A stretch of DNA of 64,000 bases from Austwickia sp. (GTDB taxonomy: Bacteria; Actinomycetota; Actinomycetes; Actinomycetales; Dermatophilaceae): the NCBI GenBank assembly GCA_016699675.1, contig CP064985.1, forward strand, positions 3,472,001 through 3,536,000, read 5' to 3'. Positions 17,549 to 26,328 of this stretch are shown here, in pieces. A program made the translations under genes and the position numbers. The notes below the pieces were generated by a model that was given only the letters and a program-made list of their open reading frames with translations, was not told the DNA's origin and did not search any database. The first letter of the stretch is position 1; each line of letters begins with the position of its first letter.

Positions 17549-20437
17549 ATGACGGAGACGACCGGCGCGCGCCCCGGAGCCAGGAAGGGCTCCGGCAAGG
17601 GCGTGCGCGTGGAGCGCATCTTCAGCACCCCCGGTGTGCACCCCTACGACGAGGTGACCTGGGAACGACGAGACGTCGTTCAGACCAACTGGAAGACCGG
17701 CGCGACGATTTTCGAGCAGCACGGCGTCGAGTTCCCGGACTTCTGGTCGATCAACGCCAGCACGATCGTCACCACGAAATACTTTCGCGGGGCCCTGGGC
17801 ACGCCCAAGCGCGAGGGTTCGCTCAAGACGCTCATCGACCGGGTGGTCCTGACGTACGTCGCAGCGGGCAAGAAGCACGGCTACTTCGCCACCGAGGACG
17901 ACGCGACGCTGTTCGAGCACGAGCTCACCTACGCGCTGTTGCACCAGGTGTTCAGCTTCAACTCGCCGGTGTGGTTCAACGTGGGCACGCCGAGCCCGCA
18001 GCAGGTCAGCGCCTGCTTCATCCTTTCGGTCGACGACTCGATGGACTCGATCCTGAATTGGTACAAGGAAGAGGGCTTCATCTTCAAGGGCGGCTCCGGC
18101 GCCGGACTCAACCTCTCGCGGATCCGCTCCAGCAAGGAACTGCTCTCCTCCGGGGGCACCGCCTCGGGCCCGGTGAGCTTCATGCGCGGCGCCGACGCCT
18201 CGGCGGGCACCATCAAGTCCGGCGGCGCCACCCGGCGCGCGGCCAAGATGGTCGTCCTCGATGTCGACCACCCCGACATCGAGGAGTTCGTCGAGACCAA
18301 GGCCCGCGAGGAGGACAAGATCCGGGCCCTGCGCGACGCCGGGTTCGACATGGACCTCGGCGGCAAGGACATCGTGTCGGTGCAATACCAAAACGCGAAC
18401 AACTCGGTGCGCGTCTCCGACGAGTTCATGCGCGCCGTCGAGGACGGTTCCTCGTTCGGCCTCACCGCGCGGCAGACCGGCGAGCTGATCAACGAGGTCG
18501 ACGCCCGCGACCTGTTCCACAAGATCGCGAAGGCCGCCTGGGAGTGCGCCGACCCGGGCATCCAATACGACGACACCATCAACTCGTGGCACACCAACCC
18601 GGAGACGGGTCGGATCACCGCGAGCAACCCCTGCTCGGAATACATGTCGCTGGACAACTCCAGCTGCAACCTCGCGAGCCTGAACCTGCTGAAGTTCCTG
18701 CGCGAGGACGACACCTTCGACGCCGAGGCCTTCGCCAAGGTCGTCGAACTCGTCATCACCGCGATGGACATCTCGATCTGCTTCGCCGACTTCCCGACCG
18801 AGTCGATCGGCGTCACGACCCGCGACTATCGCCAGCTCGGCATCGGCTACGCCAACCTCGGCGCGCTGCTCATGGCGACCGGCCACGGCTACGACTCCGA
18901 CGGCGGACGCAGCCTCGCCGCCTCGATCACCAGCCTGCTCACCGGCGCCGCCTACCGTCGCTCGGCGCACCTCGCGGAGATCGTCGGACCGTACGCCGGG
19001 TATGCGCGCAACGCGGAGGCCCACCAGCGGGTGATGCGCAAGCACCAGGCCGCCAACGAGACCGTCCGGGCCCTCGACGATATGGACGCCACGATCCACC
19101 GCGAGGCGAGCAGGGCCTGGGACGAGGTGGTGACCCTGGGTGCCAAGCACGGCTTCCGCAACGCGCAGGCCTCCGTGCTCGCTCCCACCGGGACCATCGG
19201 CTTCATGATGGACTGCGACACCACCGGCATCGAGCCGGACTTCTCGCTGGTCAAGTTCAAGAAGCTGGTCGGCGGCGGGTCCATGCAGATCGTCAACCTT
19301 ACGATCCCGCGGGCGCTGCGCAAGCTCGGCTATCAGGCCGAGCAGATCGAGGCCATCGTCGAATACATCGCCGACCACGGTCACGTCATCGACGCGCCCG
19401 GGCTGAAGCCCGAGCACTACGAGGTGTTCGACTGCGCCATGGGGGAGCGGGCCATCTCCCCCATGGGTCACGTGCGGATGATGGCGGCCTGTCAGCCGTT
19501 CCTCTCCGGCGCGATCAGCAAGACCGTGAACCTCCCCGAGACCGCCACCGTCGAGGACATCGAGGACGTCTACCTCCAGGGCTGGAAGCTCGGCATCAAG
19601 GCGCTTGCCGTCTACCGCGACAACTGCAAGGTCGGCCAGCCCCTCTCCGACGCGAAGGCCGGCAAGAAGGACGAGGCCGCGGAGGTCAAGGTCGAGAAGG
19701 TCATCGAATACCGGCCCGTTCGCAAGCGCCTGCCTAAGCGCCGTAGCTCGGTGACCACCTCCTTCACGGTCGGTGGTGCGGAGGGCTATCTGACCGCGTC
19801 GAGCTACCCCGACGACGGCCTCGGCGAGATCTTCCTCAAGTTCGGCAAGCAGGGCTCCACCCTCGCCGGTCTGATGGACGCCTTCTCGCTGGCCGTGTCG
19901 GTGGCCCTGCAGTACGGCGTGCCGCTGGAGACCTACGTCGAGAAGTTCACGAACCTGCGCTTCGAGCCCGCCGGCCTCACCGACGACCCGGACATCCGGA
20001 TGGCCCAGTCGATCATGGACTACGTGTTCCGACGCCTGGCGCTGGACTACCTCGACTTCGACACCCGCTCGTTCCTCGGCATCCACACCGCCGAGGAGCG
20101 CACGCGGCAACTGGAGACGGGTTCCTACGCACCGATCACCGGCACCGACGACGAGGACATCGAGGAGGAGCTGGAGAACTACTCCCAGTCCGCCGCCGAG
20201 AAGCCCCGGCACGAGAAGGCGACCGCGAAGGCCCGGCACATCGACCTGAAATCCGGGTCCGGTGCGGCCGCCGCCAAGGAGGCCGCCCCCGAGGTGCACA
20301 GCTCGGCCGAGCTCATGGAGCGCTTCCAGGGCAAGGCCGCCGACGCGCCGATGTGCATGACCTGTGGCACCAAGATGCGCCCGGCCGGCAGCTGCTACGT
20401 CTGCGAGGGCTGCGGGAGCACCTCCGGCTGCAGCTAA
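17549..20437 (+). CDS. nrdJ: class II (B12-dependent) ribonucleotide reductase
   Basis: A 962-residue adenosylcobalamin-dependent reductase that makes dNTPs regardless of oxygen. Visible family features are NSPVWFNVGTPSPQQVSACF near residues 137-156, NPCSEYMSLDNSSCNLASLN, the late PTGTIGFMMDCDTTGIEPD, and a C-terminal Cys-rich ribbon (CMTCGTKM ... CYVCEGCGS) that carries electrons or binds zinc. The ATG at 17549 has GGAAGGAACCAGC upstream. No cobalamin riboswitch was recognised upstream; control is more likely by NrdR. It is followed by about 290 nt without a gene. Confidence 0.97.
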   Translation: MTETTGARPGARKGSGKGVRVERIFSTPGVHPYDEVTWERRDVVQTNWKTGATIFEQHGVEFPDFWSINASTIVTTKYFRGALGTPKREGSLKTLIDRVVLTYVAAGKKHGYFATEDDATLFEHELTYALLHQVFSFNSPVWFNVGTPSPQQVSACFILSVDDSMDSILNWYKEEGFIFKGGSGAGLNLSRIRSSKELLSSGGTASGPVSFMRGADASAGTIKSGGATRRAAKMVVLDVDHPDIEEFVETKAREEDKIRALRDAGFDMDLGGKDIVSVQYQNANNSVRVSDEFMRAVEDGSSFGLTARQTGELINEVDARDLFHKIAKAAWECADPGIQYDDTINSWHTNPETGRITASNPCSEYMSLDNSSCNLASLNLLKFLREDDTFDAEAFAKVVELVITAMDISICFADFPTESIGVTTRDYRQLGIGYANLGALLMATGHGYDSDGGRSLAASITSLLTGAAYRRSAHLAEIVGPYAGYARNAEAHQRVMRKHQAANETVRALDDMDATIHREASRAWDEVVTLGAKHGFRNAQASVLAPTGTIGFMMDCDTTGIEPDFSLVKFKKLVGGGSMQIVNLTIPRALRKLGYQAEQIEAIVEYIADHGHVIDAPGLKPEHYEVFDCAMGERAISPMGHVRMMAACQPFLSGAISKTVNLPETATVEDIEDVYLQGWKLGIKALAVYRDNCKVGQPLSDAKAGKKDEAAEVKVEKVIEYRPVRKRLPKRRSSVTTSFTVGGAEGYLTASSYPDDGLGEIFLKFGKQGSTLAGLMDAFSLAVSVALQYGVPLETYVEKFTNLRFEPAGLTDDPDIRMAQSIMDYVFRRLALDYLDFDTRSFLGIHTAEERTRQLETGSYAPITGTDDEDIEEELENYSQSAAEKPRHEKATAKARHIDLKSGSGAAAAKEAAPEVHSSAELMERFQGKAADAPMCMTCGTKMRPAGSCYVCEGCGSTSGCS

Positions 20438-20728
20438 TCAGCCAAGCCGCGAGGCCGCTACGCCCGCGCGCTGGTGCGCGCCCTGAGCGCGCACGAGGCT
20501 GTAGCCGGCTCGGTCCGGGCCGCGAACCGCAGGTTGTGGCCCGGACCGTCAGGGTGGTGCAACAATCGTCCGATCCCGACAACAGGTGCACGGTGCGCCC
20601 GAGGCGTACGCCGAACCGATGCGAGTAATGGGTGGTAGGCGGGAGGTCCACACGCGTGTCTCACGGTCGGAGACCCGAATAGTCCGCATCGGACCCGACG
20701 TCGGGCTCCGCCGAGGGCATCCCGCCAA
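20438..20728. other. intergenic region after nrdJ
   Basis: No convincing gene, hairpin with U-run or operator is seen. Frames crossing it on the minus strand are compositional shadows that run into DUF5709 in the wrong frame. Confidence 0.5.
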
Positions 20729-21121
20729 TCAGGGGGTCTCGTCGGCCTCGATGACGTGAATGGCGTCCTGCTCGGGCGTCGCGTCCAGTACGGCGCCGCC
20801 GCGCTCCGCCATGACGTCCGACTGTCCGGGCTCCTCGTCGGCCACGAGCGCCTCGTCGAGCAGCGCATCAGCGCTCGCGGCCGCGGCGGGCGCATCCTCC
20901 AGGGGCTGGCCCGGCAGGTCGGGGTCCTCCGGCTCCTCCTGGGCCAGCCGCTGCTCGATCGTCTCGCCCTCGGCTTGCTCCGCAACCGAGGCGCCCAGGC
21001 CGTGGCCCCGCACGGAGTCCGGAGGCTCATACCCCCGGTCCAGCACGTCCCCCGACGGCTCCGGCACCAGGGTGTCCTCGGGCTGCAGCTGGTCGCGGTC
21101 GTACATCGGGCTGCCGGTCAT
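20729..21121 (-). CDS. DUF5709 family protein
   Basis: A 130-residue acidic, mostly disordered protein of the actinobacterial DUF5709 family. It has the family pattern QLQPEDTLV ... DVLDRGYEPPDSVRG and AEQAEGETIEQRLAQEEPE, then an Ala/Glu/Asp-rich tail. No catalytic residues or membrane segment are visible and the function of the family is unknown to me. The ATG at 21121 is favoured by GGAGG about six nt upstream; the large frame extending beyond is a shadow of the flavoprotein gene. It is divergent from that gene. Confidence 0.85.
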   Translation of the reverse strand: MTGSPMYDRDQLQPEDTLVPEPSGDVLDRGYEPPDSVRGHGLGASVAEQAEGETIEQRLAQEEPEDPDLPGQPLEDAPAAAASADALLDEALVADEEPGQSDVMAERGGAVLDATPEQDAIHVIEADETP

Positions 21122-21298
21122 CTCGGGCCTCCGGTCGGGTGACGGTTCTGGTGGCGGTCTCGCCACGCTCGCCGTGGCTGAGCGGCCCCTACCCACCGTG
21201 TCGCGGCCGAAACCGGCGTGGCGCGGAGCCGCTCGGCGTACCGTCGAGCAGCAGAGCAGACCAACTGGGTGCTCACCAGGACCTTCGTGGAGGATCAC

Positions 21299-22960
21299 GT
21301 GACCGACGCCGACGCCATCGTCGTGGGAGCCGGCCTCGCCGGGCTCGCGGCCGCCGCCGAGATCGCCGATGCCGGACGTCGCGTCCTCATCCTCGACCAG
21401 GAGGGCGAGCAGAGTCTGGGCGGCCAGGCGTACTGGAGCTTCGGCGGCCTGTTCCTCGTGAACAGCCCCGAGCAGCGGCGGCTCGGCATCAAGGACAGCG
21501 TCGAGCTCGCCTGGCACGACTGGCTCGGCAGCGCCCAGTTCGACCGCCCCGACGAGGACCGCTGGGCCCGCGAATGGGCGAGGGCCTACGTCGAATTCGC
21601 GGCCGGCGAGAAGCGGTCGTGGCTGCGCGGGATGGGGCACCGCCTGTTCCCCGTCGTCGGCTGGGCCGAACGCGGCGATGGCCGGGCGGAGGGACACGGC
21701 AACTCGGTGCCCCGCTTCCACATCACCTGGGGGACCGGGCCCGGCCTTGTCGAGGTCTTCACCCAACGCCTGTACCGCGCCGCCCAAGACGACCGGGTCG
21801 CCTTCGCCTTCCGACACCGCGTCGACGACATCCTCATCGAGTCCGGCGCCGTCGCCGGCGTACGCTGCTCCGTCCTCGAGCCCACCGGCGAACCCCGCGG
21901 ACACGCGACGACCCGCACCGTGGTGGGGGAGCGCGAGCTGCGGGCCCCGGTCGTCATCGTCACCTCCGGCGGGATCGGCGGCGACCACGACGCCGTCCGC
22001 GCCGCCTGGCCCGATCGCCTCGGCAGCCCGCCGAGCAGCATGGTCGCCGGCGTCCCGGCGTACGTCGACGGCCGCATGATCGGCATCGCCGAACGCGCCG
22101 GCGGCCACGTCGCCAACCGCGACCGCATGTGGCACTACACCGAGGGCATCCGCAACTGGAACCCCATCTGGCCCAACCACGGCATCCGGATCCTGCCGGG
22201 CCCCTCGTCGCTGTGGCTCGACGCCGAGGGTCGGCGCCTGCCGCACCCCTGCCTCCCCGGCTTCGACACCCTCGGCACGCTGCGCCACCTGCGCACAGGC
22301 CCGGCCAGCACCCACGAACACTCCTGGTTCGTGCTGACCCAGACGGTCATCGAGAAGGAGTTCACCCTCTCGGGATCCGAGCAGAACCCCGACCTCACCG
22401 GACGTGACCTGCGGCTGCTGCTCAACCGGGTCCGCGGGGGCCAGGGGCCGGTGCACGACTTCCTGGAGCACGGCGAGGACTTCGTGACCGCCGCGGACCC
22501 GCGCGCCCTCGCGGCCAAGATGAACGCGGTCACCGGCAACTCGCTCATCGACCCCGACGCCCTCGAGCGGCTGCTCCGGGCGCGAGATGCCGAGCTCGCC
22601 AACCCGTTCAGCAAAGACGTGCAGATCAACGCGATCCGCGGCACGCGCAAGTTCCTCGGCGACCGCCTCATCCGGACTGCCCCGCCGCACCGGTTCCTCG
22701 ACCCGGCCCACGGCCCCCTCATCGCCGTCCGGCTGCACATCCTCACCCGCAAGACCCTCGGTGGGCTCCAGACCGACCTGTCCGCCCGGGTGCTCGACGC
22801 GGCCGGCGAACCGGTGCCCGGGCTGTACGCCGCCGGCGAGGCGGCCGGATTCGGGGGCGGGGGAATGCACGGGTACAACGCCCTGGAGGGCACGTTCCTC
22901 GGTGGTTGCCTCTTCTCGGGCCGTACGGCGGGGCGCGCCGTCGCCGAGGCGGCCCGGTAA
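21299..22960 (+). CDS. FAD-binding dehydrogenase (KstD/fumarate-reductase-like flavoprotein)
   Basis: A 553-residue flavoprotein. Residues 4-35 form the FAD-binding Rossmann fold (AIVVGAGLAGLAAAAEIA with the acidic strand end VLILDQ). The C-terminus has the second FAD contact GLYAAGEAAGFGGGGMHGYN ... FSGRTAGR, as in 3-ketosteroid 1-dehydrogenases and the fumarate-reductase flavoprotein subunit. The exact substrate is unknown, and relatives are usually annotated only as putative FAD-binding dehydrogenases. The GTG at 21299 follows GGAGGATCAC, a good ribosome site, and places the Rossmann strand at the N-terminus. No electron-transfer or steroid-catabolism genes are adjacent. Confidence 0.9.
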   Translation: MTDADAIVVGAGLAGLAAAAEIADAGRRVLILDQEGEQSLGGQAYWSFGGLFLVNSPEQRRLGIKDSVELAWHDWLGSAQFDRPDEDRWAREWARAYVEFAAGEKRSWLRGMGHRLFPVVGWAERGDGRAEGHGNSVPRFHITWGTGPGLVEVFTQRLYRAAQDDRVAFAFRHRVDDILIESGAVAGVRCSVLEPTGEPRGHATTRTVVGERELRAPVVIVTSGGIGGDHDAVRAAWPDRLGSPPSSMVAGVPAYVDGRMIGIAERAGGHVANRDRMWHYTEGIRNWNPIWPNHGIRILPGPSSLWLDAEGRRLPHPCLPGFDTLGTLRHLRTGPASTHEHSWFVLTQTVIEKEFTLSGSEQNPDLTGRDLRLLLNRVRGGQGPVHDFLEHGEDFVTAADPRALAAKMNAVTGNSLIDPDALERLLRARDAELANPFSKDVQINAIRGTRKFLGDRLIRTAPPHRFLDPAHGPLIAVRLHILTRKTLGGLQTDLSARVLDAAGEPVPGLYAAGEAAGFGGGGMHGYNALEGTFLGGCLFSGRTAGRAVAEAAR

Positions 22961-23107
22961 CGACCCGCGGCCCCAGGCACTGGGGGTGGGTGCTCGGCGG
23001 TGGCCGCCAGACCCGCCGGGGCCGGCGTGTTATCCACACCCCCGCCTGGCCCGCCCGCCTGTGGAGGACGGCCGCCAGGCACGCGCTCACGTGGGCAGGA
23101 TGGCCCC

Positions 23108-23584
23108 ATGCACCCCTCCCACACCCTGCCCCCCACCAGCCCAGCGCCCCACGGCACCGCTCCGACGCCTCCGCTCCCTCGGGACTGGGCCCGCCGCGCG
23201 CTCAGCGACCCGCAGATCGCGGCGGGCGTCGTCGATCTCTTAACCCCCGAGCGCGACCGGCACGAGTCGACGCTGGTCACCCTCCTGTGTCACCCCAGCG
23301 GACGCCTGATGCAGCCCATCCTCGTGGACGACGTCCCGAGGAGGCTCTCCGCGGCGGAGAAGGCGCGCACCCTGGAGGGCCTCCTGCACGCCGCATCCAC
23401 ATTCGGCGCATCGGTGGTGTTCGCCGTGGGCGCGCGGCGGTCGCGGCTCACCGCCGAGGTGGTCGGCTGGACCGACGAGGCCCGCAAGACCTGTGCGGCG
23501 CTCGACGTACCGCTCCTGGGCGTTTACCTCGTCAGCGGCGACGGAGTCGAGGCCGTCCACGTGCCCGAGCGACACGCCGCCTGA
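23108..23584 (+). CDS. hypothetical protein, actinobacterial type
   Basis: A 158-residue soluble protein I do not recognise. After a Pro-rich start of about 24 residues it has an alternating alpha/beta pattern (STLVTLLCHPSGRLMQPILV, EGLLHAASTFGASVVFAVGA, LDVPLLGVYLVSGDGVEAVHV), which suggests a compact domain; the ending resembles the tail strands of RadC/JAB-like folds, but the metal motif is absent. The ATG at 23108 is six nt after CAGGAT, a possible -10 box, so it may be leaderless. It lies alone between the flavoprotein and the HPPD gene. Confidence 0.65.
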   Translation: MHPSHTLPPTSPAPHGTAPTPPLPRDWARRALSDPQIAAGVVDLLTPERDRHESTLVTLLCHPSGRLMQPILVDDVPRRLSAAEKARTLEGLLHAASTFGASVVFAVGARRSRLTAEVVGWTDEARKTCAALDVPLLGVYLVSGDGVEAVHVPERHAA

Positions 23585-23693
23585 CCGCCGACGAGGCTTC
23601 CCCACGTCTGAGCAATATGTCGGCTGATTCCGTCGGATAAGCCATCAGGTTGGGCAGCGTGCGCGGCATTGGTTGAGTGATTTGCCCACTCGC

Positions 23694-23707
23694 GTGACGT
23701 GCGTCAC
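23694..23707. promoter_or_regulatory. palindrome before the HPPD gene
   Basis: GTGACG-TG-CGTCAC, a perfect 6-2-6 inverted repeat ending nine nt before the HPPD ATG. Position suggests an operator; no regulator is assigned. Confidence 0.45.
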
Positions 23708-23716
23708 CCTGGCGGC

Positions 23717-24949
23717 ATGACCGAGACCACGCACCTCGACTCCGCAGCCGCCGTCGCGGGCCTCACCGACCTCGAGCGGGAGGCCTGCCTTGACGCCGGC
23801 GAGTTGGGCCAACTCGTCGGGCTTGTCGAGCACGACCCGGCCAGCGACCCGTTCCCCGTCAACGGCTGGGACGCCATCGTCTTCGTCGTCGGCAACGCCA
23901 CGCAGGCGGCACACTACTACCAGTCCGCGTGGGGCATGACCCTGGAGGCGTACTCCGGACCCGAGCACGGCAACCGCGACCACAAGGCGTTCGTGCTTCG
24001 CTCCGGCTCCATCCGCTTCGTCCTCAAGGGCGCCGTCGACCCGGACAGCCCCCTGGTAGCACACCAGGCGGCGCACGGCGACGGCGTCGTCGACATCAGC
24101 CTGGACGTGCCGGATGTCGACCAGTGCGTCGCGCACGCCCGCGCGCAGGGCGCCACGATCCTGGCCGAACCGCACGACATCTCGGATGAGCACGGCACGG
24201 TGCGGCTCGCCGCGATCGCGACGTACGGCGAGACCCGCCACACTCTCGTCGACCGCAGCCGCTATACGGGCCCCTACCTGCCCGGATACGTCGTGCGCAC
24301 GAGCAGCCACGCCAAGCGCGACGGCGCGCCCAAGCGGCTCTTCCAGGCGCTGGATCACATCGTGGGCAACGTCGAACTCGGCCAGATGGACACGTGGGTC
24401 GACTTCTACCAACGCGTCATGGGCTTCGACAACATGGCCGAGTTCATCGGCGACGACATCGCCACCGAATATTCGGCGCTGATGTCCAAGGTGGTCGCCA
24501 ATGGCAATCACCGGGTGAAGTTCCCGCTCAACGAGCCCGCGATCAGCAAGCGCAAGAGCCAGATCGACGAATACCTGGAGTTCTACCGCGGCCCCGGCGC
24601 CCAGCACCTGGCCCTCGCCACGGGCGACATCCTCGCGACCGTCGACGCGCTCCGCGCCGAGGGCGTCGAGTTCCTCGACACCCCGGACAGCTACTACGAC
24701 GACCCCGAGCTGCGCGCGCGCATCGGCGCCGTCCGGGTCCCGATCGAGGAGCTGCGCCGCCGCAAGATCCTCGTCGACCGCGACGAGGACGGCTACCTGC
24801 TGCAGATCTTCACCAAGCCCCTCGGCGACCGGCCCACGGTGTTCTTCGAGCTCATCGAGCGACACGGCAGCCTGGGCTTCGGCAAGGGCAACTTCAAGGC
24901 CCTCTTCGTGGCTCTGGAGCGGGAGCAAGACCTGCGCGGGAACCTCTGA
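23717..24949 (+). CDS. hpd: 4-hydroxyphenylpyruvate dioxygenase
   Basis: A 410-residue non-haem iron dioxygenase that converts 4-hydroxyphenylpyruvate to homogentisate in tyrosine breakdown. It has the two-domain vicinal-oxygen-chelate fold; the iron ligands are His214 in LDHIVGNVE, His297 in GAQHLALAT and Glu378 in VFFELIERHG, and the C-terminal gating helix ends GFGKGNFKALFVALEREQ. The ATG at 23717 is the family-like start. The other homogentisate-pathway genes (hmgA, fumarylacetoacetase) are not in the window. A GTGACG/CGTCAC palindrome immediately upstream may control it. Confidence 0.97.
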   Translation: MTETTHLDSAAAVAGLTDLEREACLDAGELGQLVGLVEHDPASDPFPVNGWDAIVFVVGNATQAAHYYQSAWGMTLEAYSGPEHGNRDHKAFVLRSGSIRFVLKGAVDPDSPLVAHQAAHGDGVVDISLDVPDVDQCVAHARAQGATILAEPHDISDEHGTVRLAAIATYGETRHTLVDRSRYTGPYLPGYVVRTSSHAKRDGAPKRLFQALDHIVGNVELGQMDTWVDFYQRVMGFDNMAEFIGDDIATEYSALMSKVVANGNHRVKFPLNEPAISKRKSQIDEYLEFYRGPGAQHLALATGDILATVDALRAEGVEFLDTPDSYYDDPELRARIGAVRVPIEELRRRKILVDRDEDGYLLQIFTKPLGDRPTVFFELIERHGSLGFGKGNFKALFVALEREQDLRGNL

Positions 24950-25095
24950 TCGCCGCAGGTCGGCTCGAGCGTCCGAGGCCGATTCGCCGCTCGTCGGGGG
25001 GTGACTCGCCGTTCGGCTCGGGGTGACGCGCCGCTCGTCCGCAGCAGGTCCGCCCGCGGGCGCACAAGGGGTACGTCGGGTGCCCCGCGGCGCCC

Positions 25096-25101
25096 TAGGA
25101 T
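25096..25101 (+). promoter_or_regulatory. -10 box of DUF2237 gene
   Basis: TAGGAT, seven nt before the ATG, fits a leaderless actinobacterial transcript. The preceding 150 nt carry short direct repeats (CGCCGCTCGTC twice, CGGGGTGAC-like twice) of no known meaning. Confidence 0.55.
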
Positions 25102-25108
25102 CAGCGCC

Positions 25109-25537
25109 ATGGCGGGGCGCAACGTCTTCGGGGACGACTTGGAACTGTGCGGCGTGGACCCGGTGACGGGCTTCTACCGCGACGGTCAATGCACTAGTGG
25201 CCCGCGCGATTTCGGCGGCCACACGGTGTGCGCCGTCGTCACCAAGGAGTTCCTGGAACACCAGCGGCAGCACGGCAACGACCTCATCACGCCCCGCCCC
25301 GAGATGGCGTTTCCGGGCCTGCGGCCGGGCGACGCGTGGTGCGTGGTGGCGATCCGGTGGCGCGAGGCGTACGAGGCCGGGTGCGCCCCGCCCGTGCGGC
25401 TGCGCGCCACGAATGCTTTGGCGCTGCAGGTGATCCCGGCCGAATGGTTGATGGAACACGCCGTGGACGCGCCGAACGACCTCAGCAGCCTGCTCGGCCC
25501 GGCCGACTCCCCGGACGGGCCGTCGCCGACCGTCTGA
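25109..25537 (+). CDS. DUF2237 family protein
   Basis: A 142-residue protein of the DUF2237 family: RNVFGDDLELCGVDPVTGFYRDGQC, then HTVCAVVTKEFLEHQRQHGNDL and GLRPGDAWCVVAIRW with four conserved cysteines, and the late RLRATNALALQVIPAEWL. The family is widespread in bacteria and has no established role that I know of. The ATG at 25109 matches the family N-terminus and sits at leaderless distance from a TAGGAT box. It is convergent with the TetR gene. Confidence 0.88.
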   Translation: MAGRNVFGDDLELCGVDPVTGFYRDGQCTSGPRDFGGHTVCAVVTKEFLEHQRQHGNDLITPRPEMAFPGLRPGDAWCVVAIRWREAYEAGCAPPVRLRATNALALQVIPAEWLMEHAVDAPNDLSSLLGPADSPDGPSPTV

Positions 25538-25548
25538 GCGGCGCCTAG

Positions 25549-26220
25549 TCAGGAGAGAGTGCCCGACGGATCACTGGGCGTCGCCCGGACCATCAGGCCG
25601 TGCCCCATGGCCTCCAGCACGACCGCCGTGGTCGCCTCGAGCCCGCGCTCGCCACCGGGGAGCAGCTCGATCAGCCCATCGATGGCCAGCATGGCCAGCC
25701 CGTGTACCCCGCTCCAGCACAGCATCGCCCACGGGGCTGGGTCGCCCGCCGGGATCATGCCGTCGTCCTGGCAGGCGAGGATCGCGGTCGTCAGCACGTC
25801 CCGGCAGCGCCGGGCCGCTGACGCGACGACGCCCCCGGTGTCGGAGCGCAGCTCCGGGCGGTTCATCAGGCGAAAGGCGTGCGGGTGGGCCGCGGCGAAC
25901 CGCACGTACGCGGCCCCGACCGCCGCCAGTCGGCCGTCCCGGGGCGTGCCGTCGGTCCCGGCCCAGGCCTGCGCCAACGCCTCGGCGAACCGGTCCCAAC
26001 CCTCCACCGCCATCGCCTCTACGAGGGCCGCCTTGTCCGGGAAGTGATGCGCCGGCGCGCCGTGGCTGACGCCGGCCCGACGGGCGACGGCGCGAAGGGT
26101 CAGGGCGTCGGGTCCGTCCTCGGCGACCAGGTCCCAGCCGGCGTCGAGCAGGGCCCGGCGGAGGTTCCCGTGGTGGTACCCGCCACGCCGTACCGGCGTC
26201 GTTCCCTGCTCCGCGACCAC
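25549..26220 (-). CDS. TetR family repressor (WHG-domain type)
   Basis: A 223-residue TetR-like regulator. The N-terminal helix-turn-helix reads YHHGNLRRALLDAG ... LTLRAVARRAGVSHGAPAHHFPDKAALV (residues 15-60), the form linked to the WHG-type C-terminal domain, whose signature appears as CWSGVHGLAMLAIDGL near residue 170. The start is GTG at 26220 with AGGAGG nine nt upstream. It is divergent from the retinol-saturase-like oxidoreductase, and a 15-bp-arm inverted repeat between them is its probable operator, so it likely represses that gene and itself. The ligand is unknown, possibly a hydrophobic substrate of the neighbour. Confidence 0.92.
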   Translation of the reverse strand: MVAEQGTTPVRRGGYHHGNLRRALLDAGWDLVAEDGPDALTLRAVARRAGVSHGAPAHHFPDKAALVEAMAVEGWDRFAEALAQAWAGTDGTPRDGRLAAVGAAYVRFAAAHPHAFRLMNRPELRSDTGGVVASAARRCRDVLTTAILACQDDGMIPAGDPAPWAMLCWSGVHGLAMLAIDGLIELLPGGERGLEATTAVVLEAMGHGLMVRATPSDPSGTLS

Positions 26221-26240
26221 GTCCCGTGACCTCCTGCTTC

Positions 26241-26273
26241 GCGCGCGATCTTGACGGTGTCAGGATCGCGCGC
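26241..26273. promoter_or_regulatory. TetR operator candidate, 15-bp arms
   Basis: Arms 26241-26255 and 26259-26273 (GCGCGCGATCTTGAC and its complement) pair with a single mismatch around a 3-nt spacer. It lies between the divergent TetR and oxidoreductase genes, 20 nt from the TetR start. A second smaller repeat, CTAG-N7-CTAG, follows at 26291-26305. Confidence 0.8.
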
Positions 26274-26328
26274 TACGGTCGGGGCGTCAACTAGGCAATG
26301 TCTAGATGCGTCAGCGAAGGGGAGCGTC

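Noticed and set aside
17495..20299. 934-codon open frame on the minus strand opposite nrdJ
   Set aside because: Low-complexity Val/Gly/Leu/Asp/Arg translation with no domain; it is the antisense shadow of nrdJ caused by third-position GC.
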